A stretch of DNA of 64,000 nucleotides, taken from positions 930,001 to 994,000 of the forward strand of contig OZ252006.1 in the NCBI GenBank assembly GCA_965247175.1, given 5' to 3'. Positions 8,935 to 17,526 of the stretch are shown piece after piece (position 1 is the stretch's first letter; every line of letters starts with the position of its first letter). The position numbers and the translations under genes were made by a program. The notes below the pieces were generated by a model, which did no database searches, was not told where the DNA came from, and saw nothing but the letters and a program-made list of their open reading frames with translations. This DNA comes from JANQMX01 sp965247175. GTDB taxonomy: Bacteria; Pseudomonadota; Alphaproteobacteria; Kiloniellales; DSM-21159.

Positions 8935-9558
8935 CTACTCGCCTATCAGAACGGAAGACGCGGCAGGCACGGCCTGCTCGCGTGATCGACCGACCTCTTC
9001 GCGGGTCTCATGGTCCTGCGCCTCATGGCGCTGCTTCATCTCTACGAGTTCAGCGGCGAAGCAATCCCTGTTCTCCCGCAAATACTCCAGCGCAGCACGA
9101 TACCAAGCCTGCCCAAAGCCGTGAACGAAGCGTTTTCCAGGGTGCTCAAGGCAGTCGCCGCAATTCTCCATCTGCTCGAGATGCGTCTCGTACTCGGCCA
9201 TCCGCTCATCGATGATATCGAGGATGAACTCGGGCGGCAGGCGGTCGGCAAGATAGAGAATCAGCAGGAAGTCGGAACGAAACTTGTCGGGCCCGGGCGC
9301 AACCATCAGCGCTTTGCGCAGGGCGCGCTCCCCGGGCGAGGTCAGGGAATAGACCTTCTTGTCCGGGCGCTTCTCCTGGCTGAGCGCGGTACCGTTGACG
9401 AGTCCCTCGTCGCTGAGGCGCAGCAGGGCAGGGTAGATCGAGCCGTAGGCGGCGTCTTGGAAGTGACCGAGTGGCGCTTCCTGCAGGGCTTTGCGAATTT
9501 CATAGCCGCTGGCTTCCCCGCCACTGAGCACCGCCAAGCACAAGGTTCTTACATCCAT
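8935..9558 (-). CDS. PadR-family transcriptional repressor
   Basis: A 207-residue regulator. Residues 1-85 form the PadR winged helix (LCLAVLSGGEASGYEIRKAL ... GSIYPALLRLSDEGLV, then the wing with EKRPDKKVYSLTSPGERAL). The C-terminal half is the helical dimerisation/ligand domain. PadR proteins usually repress nearby transporter genes until a toxic small molecule binds. It is the first gene of the efflux operon, and a palindrome lies 19 bp upstream of its start codon, which suggests autoregulation of the whole operon. The last 25 or so residues are polar and probably disordered. Confidence 0.93.
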   Translation of the reverse strand: MDVRTLCLAVLSGGEASGYEIRKALQEAPLGHFQDAAYGSIYPALLRLSDEGLVNGTALSQEKRPDKKVYSLTSPGERALRKALMVAPGPDKFRSDFLLILYLADRLPPEFILDIIDERMAEYETHLEQMENCGDCLEHPGKRFVHGFGQAWYRAALEYLRENRDCFAAELVEMKQRHEAQDHETREEVGRSREQAVPAASSVLIGE

Positions 9559-9576
9559 AGGGCCTCTCCGGCACGA

Positions 9577-9612
9577 ATATATCTCTGACCGATATATGAC
9601 TGCCCGATATAT
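9577..9612 (-). promoter_or_regulatory. Probable PadR operator
   Basis: ATATATC at 9577-9583 and GATATAT at 9591-9597 form a perfect inverted repeat with 7 bp between. A third half-site, GATATAT, follows at 9606-9612, 15 bp after the second. The cluster lies directly upstream of padR in otherwise GC-rich DNA. PadR operators generally are AT-rich dyads near their own promoter. Binding is inferred. Confidence 0.6.
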
Positions 9613-9756
9613 AGCACCTCGGCATAAGATGGGGAAGCGGCTGCGTCAAAAGGCTCCGGTTAGAGGCAATTTTGTCAGAAATACCATTATTAGGCGAATA
9701 TTCGACGCCATGCTATTCTGATGGGGTGTGATGATAGGACCAAAGGAGTTGGTTCG

Positions 9757-10146
9757 ATGATCGCTGGCAATATTGCCGTTTCCGGTGCGCAGTTTCAGGC
9801 GAAGCGCCTGGCTGCCTCTGCCCACAACGTCGCCAACGCGGCGACGGGTACGGTCGGCAACGTTTCTGACGAGCAGAACAGCAGACAGGTTCCTCTCCGC
9901 GTGGAGGGGGTCTCCCAGGCCGAAGGCGGCGTGCGCGGCGAGCCGCGTCCAGAGCCTCGCCCGGAGCCTCGCCCGGAGCTGCAAGGCACCGAGCGTCGCC
10001 CGGACGCCTTCGATCGGGCGAAGGAAGTCCGCTTGGAGGAAGAGATCGCCCGCCAGCAGGAAATCAAGCGGGCGCACGAGGCGAACCTTGAGGTCATTCG
10101 TACCGAGGATCGCATGCTGGGCAGATTGCTCGACCGCGAAGTCTGA
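9757..10146 (+). CDS. Small flagellar-rod-like protein (FlgC/FlgG terminal motifs only)
   Basis: Start ATG 9757 has AAGGAG 8 bp upstream; an in-frame ATG at 9721 has no such site. The 129 residues open with a stretch like the N-terminal helix of axial flagellar proteins (SGAQFQAKRLAASAHNVANA, compare S-x-x-N-I-A-N-A). They end with a match to the C-terminal helix (RQQEIKRAHEANLEVIRTED then MLGRLLDR). In between is only a short linker with three tandem EPRP units, in place of the usual core domain. Flagellar rod and hook proteins pair these two terminal helices in the D0 tube. No other flagellar gene is nearby. Whether it enters the flagellum is unknown. Confidence 0.72.
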   Translation: MIAGNIAVSGAQFQAKRLAASAHNVANAATGTVGNVSDEQNSRQVPLRVEGVSQAEGGVRGEPRPEPRPEPRPELQGTERRPDAFDRAKEVRLEEEIARQQEIKRAHEANLEVIRTEDRMLGRLLDREV

Positions 10147-10235
10147 TAGCCATTCGACAATCGCGCTTTTGCCTTCTTGTTGTCCGTCTCTAGAATGCCG
10201 CCGGCTCTCGGCTCGGCATCTTCTGGAGACACTCG

Positions 10236-10655
10236 ATGACGTTCTTCCGCGCGGTCTTGGCGCTCGCTCTCTTTCTTCTCGCGGCTCCGCTTTCGGCTCA
10301 GGACAGCGGCCAGCTCAAGCTTGAGCTCAACCGCCTGCAGCCGCAGCCGGAGGCGTGCCGCACCTATCTGCTGTTCGCCAACGAGCTCGACGACGGCTTC
10401 AACAAACTGGTGCTCGACCTGGTCTTCTTCGACAAGGACGGCATCATCGCCCGCCGCTCACTGGTTGACGCCGCGCCGCTGCCGGCCGCCAAGACCGTGG
10501 TGAAGATCTTCGACGTCGCCGATGTCGACTGCGCCAACCTCGGCAAGGTGCTGCTCAACGCCGTGCAGGACTGCGAGACCGACGGCGCCAAGATCGAGGA
10601 CTGTCTTTCGGTCGTCAGCCTTTCATCCCGCGCCGACGTCACGTTCTATCAATAA
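10236..10655 (+). CDS. Small secreted protein of unknown function
   Basis: A 139-residue protein with a clear signal peptide (MTFFRAVLALALFLLAAPLSAQ). The mature part has four cysteines (in EACRTY, DVDCANL, VQDCETD and EDCLSV) that could form two disulfides in the periplasm, and it reads as a small beta-rich domain. I do not recognise a named family with certainty. It sits alone between the rod-like protein and the flavoprotein gene, all on the same strand. Confidence 0.75.
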   Translation: MTFFRAVLALALFLLAAPLSAQDSGQLKLELNRLQPQPEACRTYLLFANELDDGFNKLVLDLVFFDKDGIIARRSLVDAAPLPAAKTVVKIFDVADVDCANLGKVLLNAVQDCETDGAKIEDCLSVVSLSSRADVTFYQ

Positions 10656-10719
10656 GCCGGCCCTATCTTGGGGTTCACGCCTGCGCGAAGTTCCCGCAGA
10701 CCCATAAGAAGGCGCGCCC

Positions 10720-12807
10720 ATGCCCCGCGACCCGCGCTACGACATTCTCTTCGAGCCCATCCGGATCGGGCCGGTCACGGCGCGCAACCGCTTCTATCAG
10801 GTTCCCCATTGCAACGGCCTGGCGCGGCTGCATCCGCAGGCAGCCGCGGGCATGCGCCGGGTCAAGGCTGCCGGCGGCTGGGCGGTGATCAACACCGAGG
10901 AAGTCGAGCTGCATCACAGCTCCGATGTCTCTCCCTTCATCGAAGGGCGGCTGTGGGATGACCGGGACATCCCGGCTTTCCAGGCCTCAATAGAGGCCAT
11001 CCATGCCGAGGGGGCCTTGGCCGGCATCGAGCTGGCGCACAATGGCTTTCATGCCCCCAATCGCTACAGCCGAGAGGTGCCGCTGGCGCCCTCCCACATG
11101 ATGGTGGGGGCGCTTGACCCGATACAGGCCAGGGCGATGGACAAACAGGACATCGCCAATGTCCGCCGCTGGCACCGTAACGCCGCGCTTCGCGCCAAGC
11201 GGGCCGGCTTCGACATCATCTATTGCTATGCCGGGCACGACCTGACGCTGCCCATGCACTTCATCAGCCAGCGCTACAATCACCGCAGCGATGAGTACGG
11301 CGGCAGCCTGGAGAACCGAGTGCGGCTCTACCGGGAGATCATCGAAGATACTAAGGAGGCGGTGGGAGACCGCTGCGCCGTGGCGCTGCGCTTCGCCGTC
11401 GACGAGGTCATGGGCGAAGCGGGCCTCTGCAGCGAGACCGAGGGCCGCGAGGTCGTCGAGATGCTGGCCGAGCTGCCTGACCTCTGGGACGTCAACGTCA
11501 GCGACTGGTCCAACGACTCGGTGACCGCGCGCTTCGGCGAAGAGGGTGAGCAGGAAAAGTACGTCGCCTTCGTGAAGTCGGTAACCAGCAAGCCGGTGGT
11601 TGGCGTCGGGCGCTTCACCTCGCCTGACGCCATGGTCAGCCAGATCAAGCGCGGCATCCTCGACCTGATCGGTGCTGCGCGCCCCTCCATCGCCGACCCC
11701 TTTCTGCCGAAGAAGATCGAGGAGGGGCGGCTGGATGACATCCGCGAGTGCATCGGCTGCAACATCTGTGTCTCCGGCGACATGGTGATTGCTCCCATCC
11801 GCTGCACCCAGAATCCGACCAAGGGCGAGGAGTGGCGTAAGGGCTGGCACCCGGAAGAGATCGCTCCCGCCAAGAGCGCGGAGGCGCAGGTGCTGGTCGT
11901 CGGTGCCGGGCCGGCCGGGTTGGAATGCGCCATGAGCTTGGCCAAGCGCGGCTATCAGGTCGCTCTGGCCGAAGCGTCCAAGGAACTCGGCGGCATCGCC
12001 GTCCGCATGGCGCGCCTGCCGGGCCTGGCCAGCTATGACCGCGTACGCGGCTACCGCGAGGGCCAGCTGCGCCAGATGACCAATGCCGAGATCTATCTCG
12101 ACAGCCCGCTTTCCGCCGAGGAGGTCCTGGACTTCGGCGCCCGCTTTGTGGCCGTCGCCACCGGGTCGCGTTGGCGGCTCGATGGTGTCGGCCGCGAGCA
12201 TGCCATGCCCCTGTCTTTCCTGGAGCGGACCAGTCTGCTCTCTCCCGACGACCTTCTCGACGGCGCGGTCGAGCGTGCCGCTGTGGAGGGGCGTCAGGTC
12301 GTGATCTACGACGACGATCACTACCTGCTCGGCGGCGTCATGGCCGAAGCCCTGCAGGCCATGGGGGCCGAGGTCACCTTGGTCACACCGGCGGCCGACG
12401 TGTCGAGCTGGACCCACAACACTCTGGAACAAGGCCGCATCCAGACCGGGCTGCTGGAGCTTGGTGTCACCATCCGGCCGCATCGCACGCTGGCCGACGC
12501 GGGCAACGGGGTGCTGACCCTGGCGTGTGCCTTCACCGGCAAAACCGAAGAGATCGCTTGTGATCTGCTCCTGCCGGTCACCTCGCGCCTGCCGGAGGAT
12601 GCTCTGTTCCAGGCACTCAAGGCGCGGGAAGGCGACTGGGGCGAGGCCGGTATCGCGCAGGTCTCCCTGATCGGTGATGCCCTGGCGCCCGCGACGGTCG
12701 CCCACGCAGTCTACAGCGGCCATCGCCTGGCCCGGGAGCTTGAGGAGGAGATCGACCTCGACGTCGTGCCCTTCCGCCGCGAGCTGCCCGGCGTCGCCGG
12801 CGGCTAG
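10720..12807 (+). CDS. Trimethylamine dehydrogenase-like flavoprotein (NADH:flavin oxidoreductase / old yellow enzyme fusion)
   Basis: The 695-residue protein resembles trimethylamine dehydrogenase (TMADH) along its whole length. Residues 1-340 are an old-yellow-enzyme barrel. Cysteines 344, 347, 350 and 362 (CIGCNIC ... RCTQN) bind a 4Fe-4S cluster. Residues 385-690 are the tandem nucleotide-binding domains (VLVVGAGPAGLECAMSL). Cys31 in YQVPHC matches the TMADH cysteine that bonds covalently to FMN. The active-site Tyr and His of TMADH appear in YCYAGHD. The substrate-bowl Tyr60 of TMADH is Glu61 here, and the segment holding the bowl tryptophan is shorter, so the substrate is probably another N-methyl or amine compound. 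The next gene starts 20 bp downstream and may be co-transcribed. Confidence 0.88.
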   Translation: MPRDPRYDILFEPIRIGPVTARNRFYQVPHCNGLARLHPQAAAGMRRVKAAGGWAVINTEEVELHHSSDVSPFIEGRLWDDRDIPAFQASIEAIHAEGALAGIELAHNGFHAPNRYSREVPLAPSHMMVGALDPIQARAMDKQDIANVRRWHRNAALRAKRAGFDIIYCYAGHDLTLPMHFISQRYNHRSDEYGGSLENRVRLYREIIEDTKEAVGDRCAVALRFAVDEVMGEAGLCSETEGREVVEMLAELPDLWDVNVSDWSNDSVTARFGEEGEQEKYVAFVKSVTSKPVVGVGRFTSPDAMVSQIKRGILDLIGAARPSIADPFLPKKIEEGRLDDIRECIGCNICVSGDMVIAPIRCTQNPTKGEEWRKGWHPEEIAPAKSAEAQVLVVGAGPAGLECAMSLAKRGYQVALAEASKELGGIAVRMARLPGLASYDRVRGYREGQLRQMTNAEIYLDSPLSAEEVLDFGARFVAVATGSRWRLDGVGREHAMPLSFLERTSLLSPDDLLDGAVERAAVEGRQVVIYDDDHYLLGGVMAEALQAMGAEVTLVTPAADVSSWTHNTLEQGRIQTGLLELGVTIRPHRTLADAGNGVLTLACAFTGKTEEIACDLLLPVTSRLPEDALFQALKAREGDWGEAGIAQVSLIGDALAPATVAHAVYSGHRLARELEEEIDLDVVPFRRELPGVAGG

Positions 12808-12827
12808 GAGAGGAGCGGGGGACGCCT

Positions 12828-14156
12828 ATGGCCATCGAACGCCTGCTGCAAAGCCCGCTCGGCAACCTGCTGATGCGGCCCTGGTTCGACCGGGTTGGCG
12901 TGCCCGTGGTGACTCGCGTCTATTTCCCGCTGTCCAACATTTGGGCGATCGCCAGCCGGGCCGAAGGTTCGCTCGGCCGCTTCTACGAGCTCCTGGGCGA
13001 AAGGCCGAAAATGCCGGGCCTGGAAGCGGCGCTGACCCGCACCGCCAACCTAGGCCGTGCCTACCGCACCGCGTCGACGCACTGGGAGAAGAGCTTCTTC
13101 GCCGAGAAGGCGCCTGACAATCGGACCCTGGCCGAGGCCGAGCGCCGCCGCGTGCGAGCCGCACAGAACTGGATGAGCGCTCGGATGCTCTTCCTCCCCG
13201 GCCTTGCCGCCTGGCCCTCCGTTCAGTGGGAGGTGCCGAGCCCTGGCGACCTCTTGGCGCGCCATGGCCCGCGTCTCAAAGGCGGTCTGACGGCCTATCC
13301 CGCCCCGGCACCGCTCGAACCGGAGCAGTCCCACGCCTACAGCGAGGCTGGCGTGCGGACCTACTGGCTGCGTTATCCCTCACCGGTGATGGGCGATACC
13401 GCCTGGGCGCGGGTGAGCGAACCCGCCGACCGAGAGCCAGCTGGGACCGTGCTCTTCCTCCACGGCATCGGCATGGAGACCGAGATGTGGCGGCGCACCG
13501 CCCAACTGGTCAACGTCATGCAGAGCCGCGGATTCCGCACCATCGCCCCAGAGGGTCCCTGGCACGGTCGGCGCCGCATGCCAGGGCGCAGCGGCGGCGG
13601 GCCGGTGGTCGGCCGTGGCCCGGAGGGCTTTCTCACGTTCATGCAGGCGCTGATCGCCGAGACCGGGGCACTGATTGGTTGGGCGCGCAGCCTGGGCGAT
13701 GGCCCGGTTGGCCTCGCCGGCACCTCGCTCGGGGCTCTTACGGCGCAGAAGTTGGCCGACGTAGCCCGCGACTGGCCGGAGGAGTATCGCCCGGACGCGC
13801 TCTGCCTGCTCTCGACCACCGGGGATCTCCTGGGCGTGCTCAATGCCGGCAGCATGAGCCGCGACCTCGGCGTCGATGAGCAGTTCCAGCAGGCGGGCTG
13901 GGATGACGACGCCCTCAAGACCTGGCTGCCGCTGCTGGAGCCCGAGGCGCCCTGTATGGCACCCGAGAAGATCGTGCTGGTGCTCGGCATGGTAGACGAT
14001 CTCACGCCCTATCCCGGCGGCAAGGATCTGGCCAAGCGCTGGAACGTGCCGGCGGAGAACGTTTTCGACAGCGAGCACGGCCATTTCTCGGCCTCCCTCA
14101 ACGTGCTGCGCGACCCCCGGCCCCTCGACCGCTTCGCCGCCATTCTCAAGGGCTGA
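12828..14156 (+). CDS. Alpha/beta hydrolase
   Basis: A 442-residue protein with about 200 N-terminal helical residues and then an alpha/beta-hydrolase fold: oxyanion strand VLFLHGIGMETEMW, nucleophile elbow GLAGTSLGALTAQ, acid in VLGMVDDLTPY and histidine in EHGHFSASLNVLRD. It resembles the ABHD18/DUF2048 group in having a long N-terminal extension, but this placement is uncertain. The distance of 20 bp from the flavoprotein gene suggests one operon; a joint role is inference only. Confidence 0.82.
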   Translation: MAIERLLQSPLGNLLMRPWFDRVGVPVVTRVYFPLSNIWAIASRAEGSLGRFYELLGERPKMPGLEAALTRTANLGRAYRTASTHWEKSFFAEKAPDNRTLAEAERRRVRAAQNWMSARMLFLPGLAAWPSVQWEVPSPGDLLARHGPRLKGGLTAYPAPAPLEPEQSHAYSEAGVRTYWLRYPSPVMGDTAWARVSEPADREPAGTVLFLHGIGMETEMWRRTAQLVNVMQSRGFRTIAPEGPWHGRRRMPGRSGGGPVVGRGPEGFLTFMQALIAETGALIGWARSLGDGPVGLAGTSLGALTAQKLADVARDWPEEYRPDALCLLSTTGDLLGVLNAGSMSRDLGVDEQFQQAGWDDDALKTWLPLLEPEAPCMAPEKIVLVLGMVDDLTPYPGGKDLAKRWNVPAENVFDSEHGHFSASLNVLRDPRPLDRFAAILKG

Positions 14157-14192
14157 CTTGCAAGGCGAGGCGCCCCACCTATAGTCCGCGCC

Positions 14193-15377
14193 ATGAATTC
14201 ACTGGGTCTTCCTAAGCCGCCCGCCGAGACGCGGGTTGTGGTCGCCATGTCGGGCGGAGTCGACAGCTCCGTGACCGCCGCCTTGCTGCGCGAGGAGGGC
14301 TACGACGTGGTCGGCATAACCCTGCAGCTCTACGACCACGGCCAGGCGGTCAACAAGGCCAAGGCCTGCTGCGCCGGGCAGGACATCTATGACGCCCGCC
14401 GGGTGGCCGAGCGCCTCGACATGCCGCACTACGTGCTGGACTACGAGAGCCGCTTCCGCAGCTCGGTGATCGACGACTTCGCCGACAGCTACCTGCGCGG
14501 CGAGACGCCGATCCCCTGCGTGCGCTGCAACCAGTCGGTCAAGTTCCGCGACCTGCTCTCCACCGCCCGGGACCTCGGCGCCGAGGCGCTGGCGACCGGC
14601 CACTACATCCAGCGGGTCGCAGGAGAGGGCGGCGCCGAGCTGCACCGGGCCGTCGACCATGAGCGGGACCAGAGCTACTTCCTCTTCGCCACCACCCGCG
14701 AACAGCTCGACTTCCTGCGCTTTCCGCTAGGCGGCCTGACCAAGCCCGAGACCCGGGTTCTGGCCGAGCGCTTCGGCCTTGCCATCGCCGACAAGCCCGA
14801 CAGCCAGGACATCTGCTTCGTCCCCAACGGCTCCTATGCGCGGGTGGTCGAGCGTCTGCGGCCCGGCGCCCTCGACCCGGGCGAGATCGTCGATCTGGAG
14901 GGCAGGGTGCTCGGCAGCCACCAGGGCATCATCAACTTCACCATCGGTCAGCGCCGCGGCCTCGGCGTCGGCGGCACAGCCGAGCCGCTCTACGTGGTGC
15001 GCCTGGAGCCGGAGGCCCGCCGGGTCGTGGTCGGCCCCAAGGAGGCGCTCGCCCGTGACCGGGTCTTCGCGAGCGAGCTCAATTGGCTCGGCGAGGGCAG
15101 GGGTCCCGCCGAGGGCCAGGCCGTCACCGTCAAGCTGCGCTCGGTCCAGGCCCCGGTGCCTGCGAGCCTCTTCGCCCAAGAGGATGACGAGGTCATGATC
15201 GCGCTGGAGGCGCCGCAGTACGGCATCTCGCCGGGCCAGGCGGCGGTTTTCTACGACGGCGACCGGGTCTTGGGCGGCGGCTGGATCCAGCGGGCGGAAG
15301 GAACCGGCCAGGCGATTGCGCCTACGACCGAATTTGGCCTGGAGCCTCGCTTGACAGGCACCCCGGCCGCTCCCTAA
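14193..15377 (+). CDS. mnmA: tRNA-specific 2-thiouridylase MnmA
   Basis: A 394-residue cytoplasmic enzyme that thiolates U34 of tRNA-Lys, -Glu and -Gln using ATP and sulfur relayed by cysteine desulfurase. The PP-loop motif MSGGVDSS lies at residues 19-26. The two catalytic cysteines are visible: one in PCVRCNQSVKF and one in SQDICFVPNG. GHYIQR and DQSYFLF are also family landmarks. The tRNA gene 28 bp downstream is not an MnmA substrate type. Confidence 0.97.
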   Translation: MNSLGLPKPPAETRVVVAMSGGVDSSVTAALLREEGYDVVGITLQLYDHGQAVNKAKACCAGQDIYDARRVAERLDMPHYVLDYESRFRSSVIDDFADSYLRGETPIPCVRCNQSVKFRDLLSTARDLGAEALATGHYIQRVAGEGGAELHRAVDHERDQSYFLFATTREQLDFLRFPLGGLTKPETRVLAERFGLAIADKPDSQDICFVPNGSYARVVERLRPGALDPGEIVDLEGRVLGSHQGIINFTIGQRRGLGVGGTAEPLYVVRLEPEARRVVVGPKEALARDRVFASELNWLGEGRGPAEGQAVTVKLRSVQAPVPASLFAQEDDEVMIALEAPQYGISPGQAAVFYDGDRVLGGGWIQRAEGTGQAIAPTTEFGLEPRLTGTPAAP

Positions 15378-15405
15378 TAGAAGCCTCTTGGCCCGACAGG
15401 CCCGT

Positions 15406-15482
15406 GGCGGGGTAGCTCAGCTGGTTAGAGCAGCGGAATCATAATCCGCGTGTCGGGGGTTCAAGTCCCTCCCCCGCTACCA
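15406..15482 (+). tRNA. tRNA-Met (anticodon CAT), elongator type
   Basis: Seventy-seven bases fold into a cloverleaf. The acceptor stem pairs GGCGGGG with CCCCGCT (the first pair is G-U). The D arm contains AGCTCAGCTGGTTAGAGC. The anticodon stem is GCGGA/TCCGC with loop ATCATAA. The T arm is GGGGGTTCAAGTCCCTC-like, and CCA is encoded. Anticodon CAT could also be tRNA-Ile2 (lysidine-modified); the GGCGGGGTAGCTCAG start is what I associate with elongator tRNA-Met in alphaproteobacteria. It is not initiator: there is no C1-A72 mismatch. Confidence 0.93.
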
Positions 15483-15500
15483 CACACTTCGTGTGCTTTC
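15483..15500 (+). terminator. Possible tRNA terminator; rest of 15501-15786 without a gene
   Basis: Directly after the CCA end, CACAC and GTGTG pair around a TTC loop, followed by CTTTCTC, a short pyrimidine run. This is a weak but well-placed terminator. The remaining 286 bp before aspT show no convincing gene or motif; short open frames there lack ribosome binding sites. Confidence 0.4.
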
Positions 15501-15786
15501 TCGACAGAGTCACGGTTCCAACAGACTGGCCCGCCGTCTGCAGAGCGCTGTGCATTTGAGCGAGATCAGAGCCTGGGGCCGGCAAGTCGGCGACTGTCGC
15601 CTGCCTTTACAACGCGAGCGAAGACGGGACGCTGCGTTCGGGTTGGCATTCAGGGCCGGGGTTCGACTTCCGGTACTAAAGTCGATACTCAAGCCGTCGC
15701 CGTTTTCGGCTATGGGCTTGGTACAGATGCCATGAACCAGGGGGTCGAGGGGATGGGAAGCGGGTCCAACAGAGCGCGGTCGAATC

Positions 15787-17502
15787 ATGGAGTTTCTTGA
15801 CCGCCTGTTCGATACGGCGCCGCTCTTGGCGCTCTTCGTCACCATCGCGCTCGGCTATACGATCGGCAAGCTGACCATCGGCCACTTCGTCCTGGGCGGC
15901 GTGGCCGGCACGCTCTTGGTCGGCGTCGGGATCGGCCAGTTCGGCATCGATATCGACCCGAGCATCAAGAGCGTGTTCTTCGCTCTGTTCATCTATGCCG
16001 TCGGCTATCAGGGCGGGCCTCAGTTCTTTCACGCGCTGAACCTGCGCTCGCTCAATGAGCTGGCCTCCGCCTTCGTGATGTGTCTCGTCGGCCTGATCTG
16101 TGTCTTGGCGGCCGCCTGGATCTTCGGGCTGGACCGCGGCACGGCGGCGGGGCTAGCGGCGGGCGGGCTGACTCAATCGGCGATCATCGGCACGGCCGGC
16201 GAGGCGATCAGCCGCCTCGACGTCTCGGCGGCCGAGATCAAGGTCATGCAGACCAACATCGCCGTCGGCTACGCCGTCTGCTACATCTTCGGTCAGCTCG
16301 GCCCGATCATCCTCGCCACCTGGTTCATCCCCATGGTGATGGGCTGGGACATCCGGGAGGAAGCCCGCAAGCTGGCCAAGCAGATGTCCGGCGGCCGCAC
16401 CGAGATCGAGCCCGGCGAGTTCGAGGCACTGCGCCCGGTGGTGACCCGGGTTTACCAGATCGCGAGCGACAGCGGGGCCGCCGGAAAGCCGGTCCAGGCC
16501 ATTAACGACGCCCTGGAAGACGCGAAGATCGAGGCGATCTATCGGTCGGACAAGCACCTGGACATCCAGGACGATACGGTCGTTCAAGCCGGGGACATGG
16601 TGGCGGTCACCGGCAAGATCGGCGGCATGGTCGAGGCAGGCCGGCACCTCGGCAGCGAGATCTCCCCGCCCTGGGCGTTCGATCTCGTCGAGGAATCGCG
16701 CGAGATCGTCCTGACCAACCCGGCGCTGGCCAATAAGACCATCGCCGAGCTGCACATGGAGTTCAAGAACGGCAGCCGCTACGGGGTCTACCTGACGGGC
16801 ATCAAGCGCCTGGGCCGCGATCTGCCCATTCTGCACGACGTCAAGCTGCACAAGGGCGACGAGCTGCAGTTCATTGGCACGCCCAAGGACCTCGACCGGG
16901 TGCAGCAGCTCATCGGCTATAAGATCACGGCGGCCGCCGTCACCGACTTTGTCTTCTTCGGCGTCGGCATGGGCATCGGCATGCTGCTCGGCATGATCGA
17001 GTTCCGCATCGCCGGCATTCCCGTCAGCATCGGCAGCGGCGGCGGCTGCCTGCTGGCCGGCCTGTTCTTCGGCTGGCTGCGCAGCACGCATCCTCGCTTC
17101 GGTGCCTTGCCGAGCGGGGCGTCGAACTTCCTCAGCAACTTCGGCCTGGCCGTCTTCGTCGCCGTGGTCGGCATATCGGCGGGGCCCCAAGCCTTGACCA
17201 CCCTGCAGGAAAGCGGTGCGACCCTGTTCCTGCTCGGTGTCTCGGTGACGATCATTCCCTCGATCGCTGTCTTCTATTTCTCCTACTACGTGCTGCGCAT
17301 CCGCAACCCGATCGAGGCCTTGGCCTGCATGATCGGCGGCCGCAGCGCCAACCCGGCTTTCGTGGCGCTGCTGGAGAAGGCCGGCAACGCGACGCCGGTC
17401 GTGGCCTTCACCGTGACCTACGCGGTGGCCAACGTGTTCCTGACCATCTGGGGCCCGATCGTCGTCGGCGTCATCGACGTCAACCCCACAGTCAGCCCCT
17501 AA
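15787..17502 (+). CDS. aspT: Aspartate:alanine exchanger AspT
   Basis: A 571-residue inner-membrane carrier of the AAE family: two blocks of about five membrane helices flank a central hydrophilic region of about 180 residues with two TrkA-C/RCK-C-like domains (around VVQAGDMVAVTGKIGGMVEA and KGDELQFIGTPKDLDRVQQL). AspT swaps external aspartate (1-) for internal alanine, moving net negative charge inward. With the decarboxylase encoded next, each cycle consumes a proton inside and so generates proton motive force, as shown for the Tetragenococcus and Comamonas systems. The two genes are 24 bp apart and surely an operon. Confidence 0.92.
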   Translation: MEFLDRLFDTAPLLALFVTIALGYTIGKLTIGHFVLGGVAGTLLVGVGIGQFGIDIDPSIKSVFFALFIYAVGYQGGPQFFHALNLRSLNELASAFVMCLVGLICVLAAAWIFGLDRGTAAGLAAGGLTQSAIIGTAGEAISRLDVSAAEIKVMQTNIAVGYAVCYIFGQLGPIILATWFIPMVMGWDIREEARKLAKQMSGGRTEIEPGEFEALRPVVTRVYQIASDSGAAGKPVQAINDALEDAKIEAIYRSDKHLDIQDDTVVQAGDMVAVTGKIGGMVEAGRHLGSEISPPWAFDLVEESREIVLTNPALANKTIAELHMEFKNGSRYGVYLTGIKRLGRDLPILHDVKLHKGDELQFIGTPKDLDRVQQLIGYKITAAAVTDFVFFGVGMGIGMLLGMIEFRIAGIPVSIGSGGGCLLAGLFFGWLRSTHPRFGALPSGASNFLSNFGLAVFVAVVGISAGPQALTTLQESGATLFLLGVSVTIIPSIAVFYFSYYVLRIRNPIEALACMIGGRSANPAFVALLEKAGNATPVVAFTVTYAVANVFLTIWGPIVVGVIDVNPTVSP

Positions 17503-17526
17503 AGCGGCTGCGCCAAGGAGTGTGCC

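Noticed and set aside
10720..12807. Assignment as 2,4-dienoyl-CoA reductase
   Set aside because: The N-terminus and covalent-FMN cysteine follow trimethylamine dehydrogenase closely, not FadH-type enzymes.
15406..15786. tRNA gene as attachment site of an integrated element carrying aspT-asdA
   Set aside because: No integrase and no repeated tRNA 3' end found by eye downstream; base composition is uniform.
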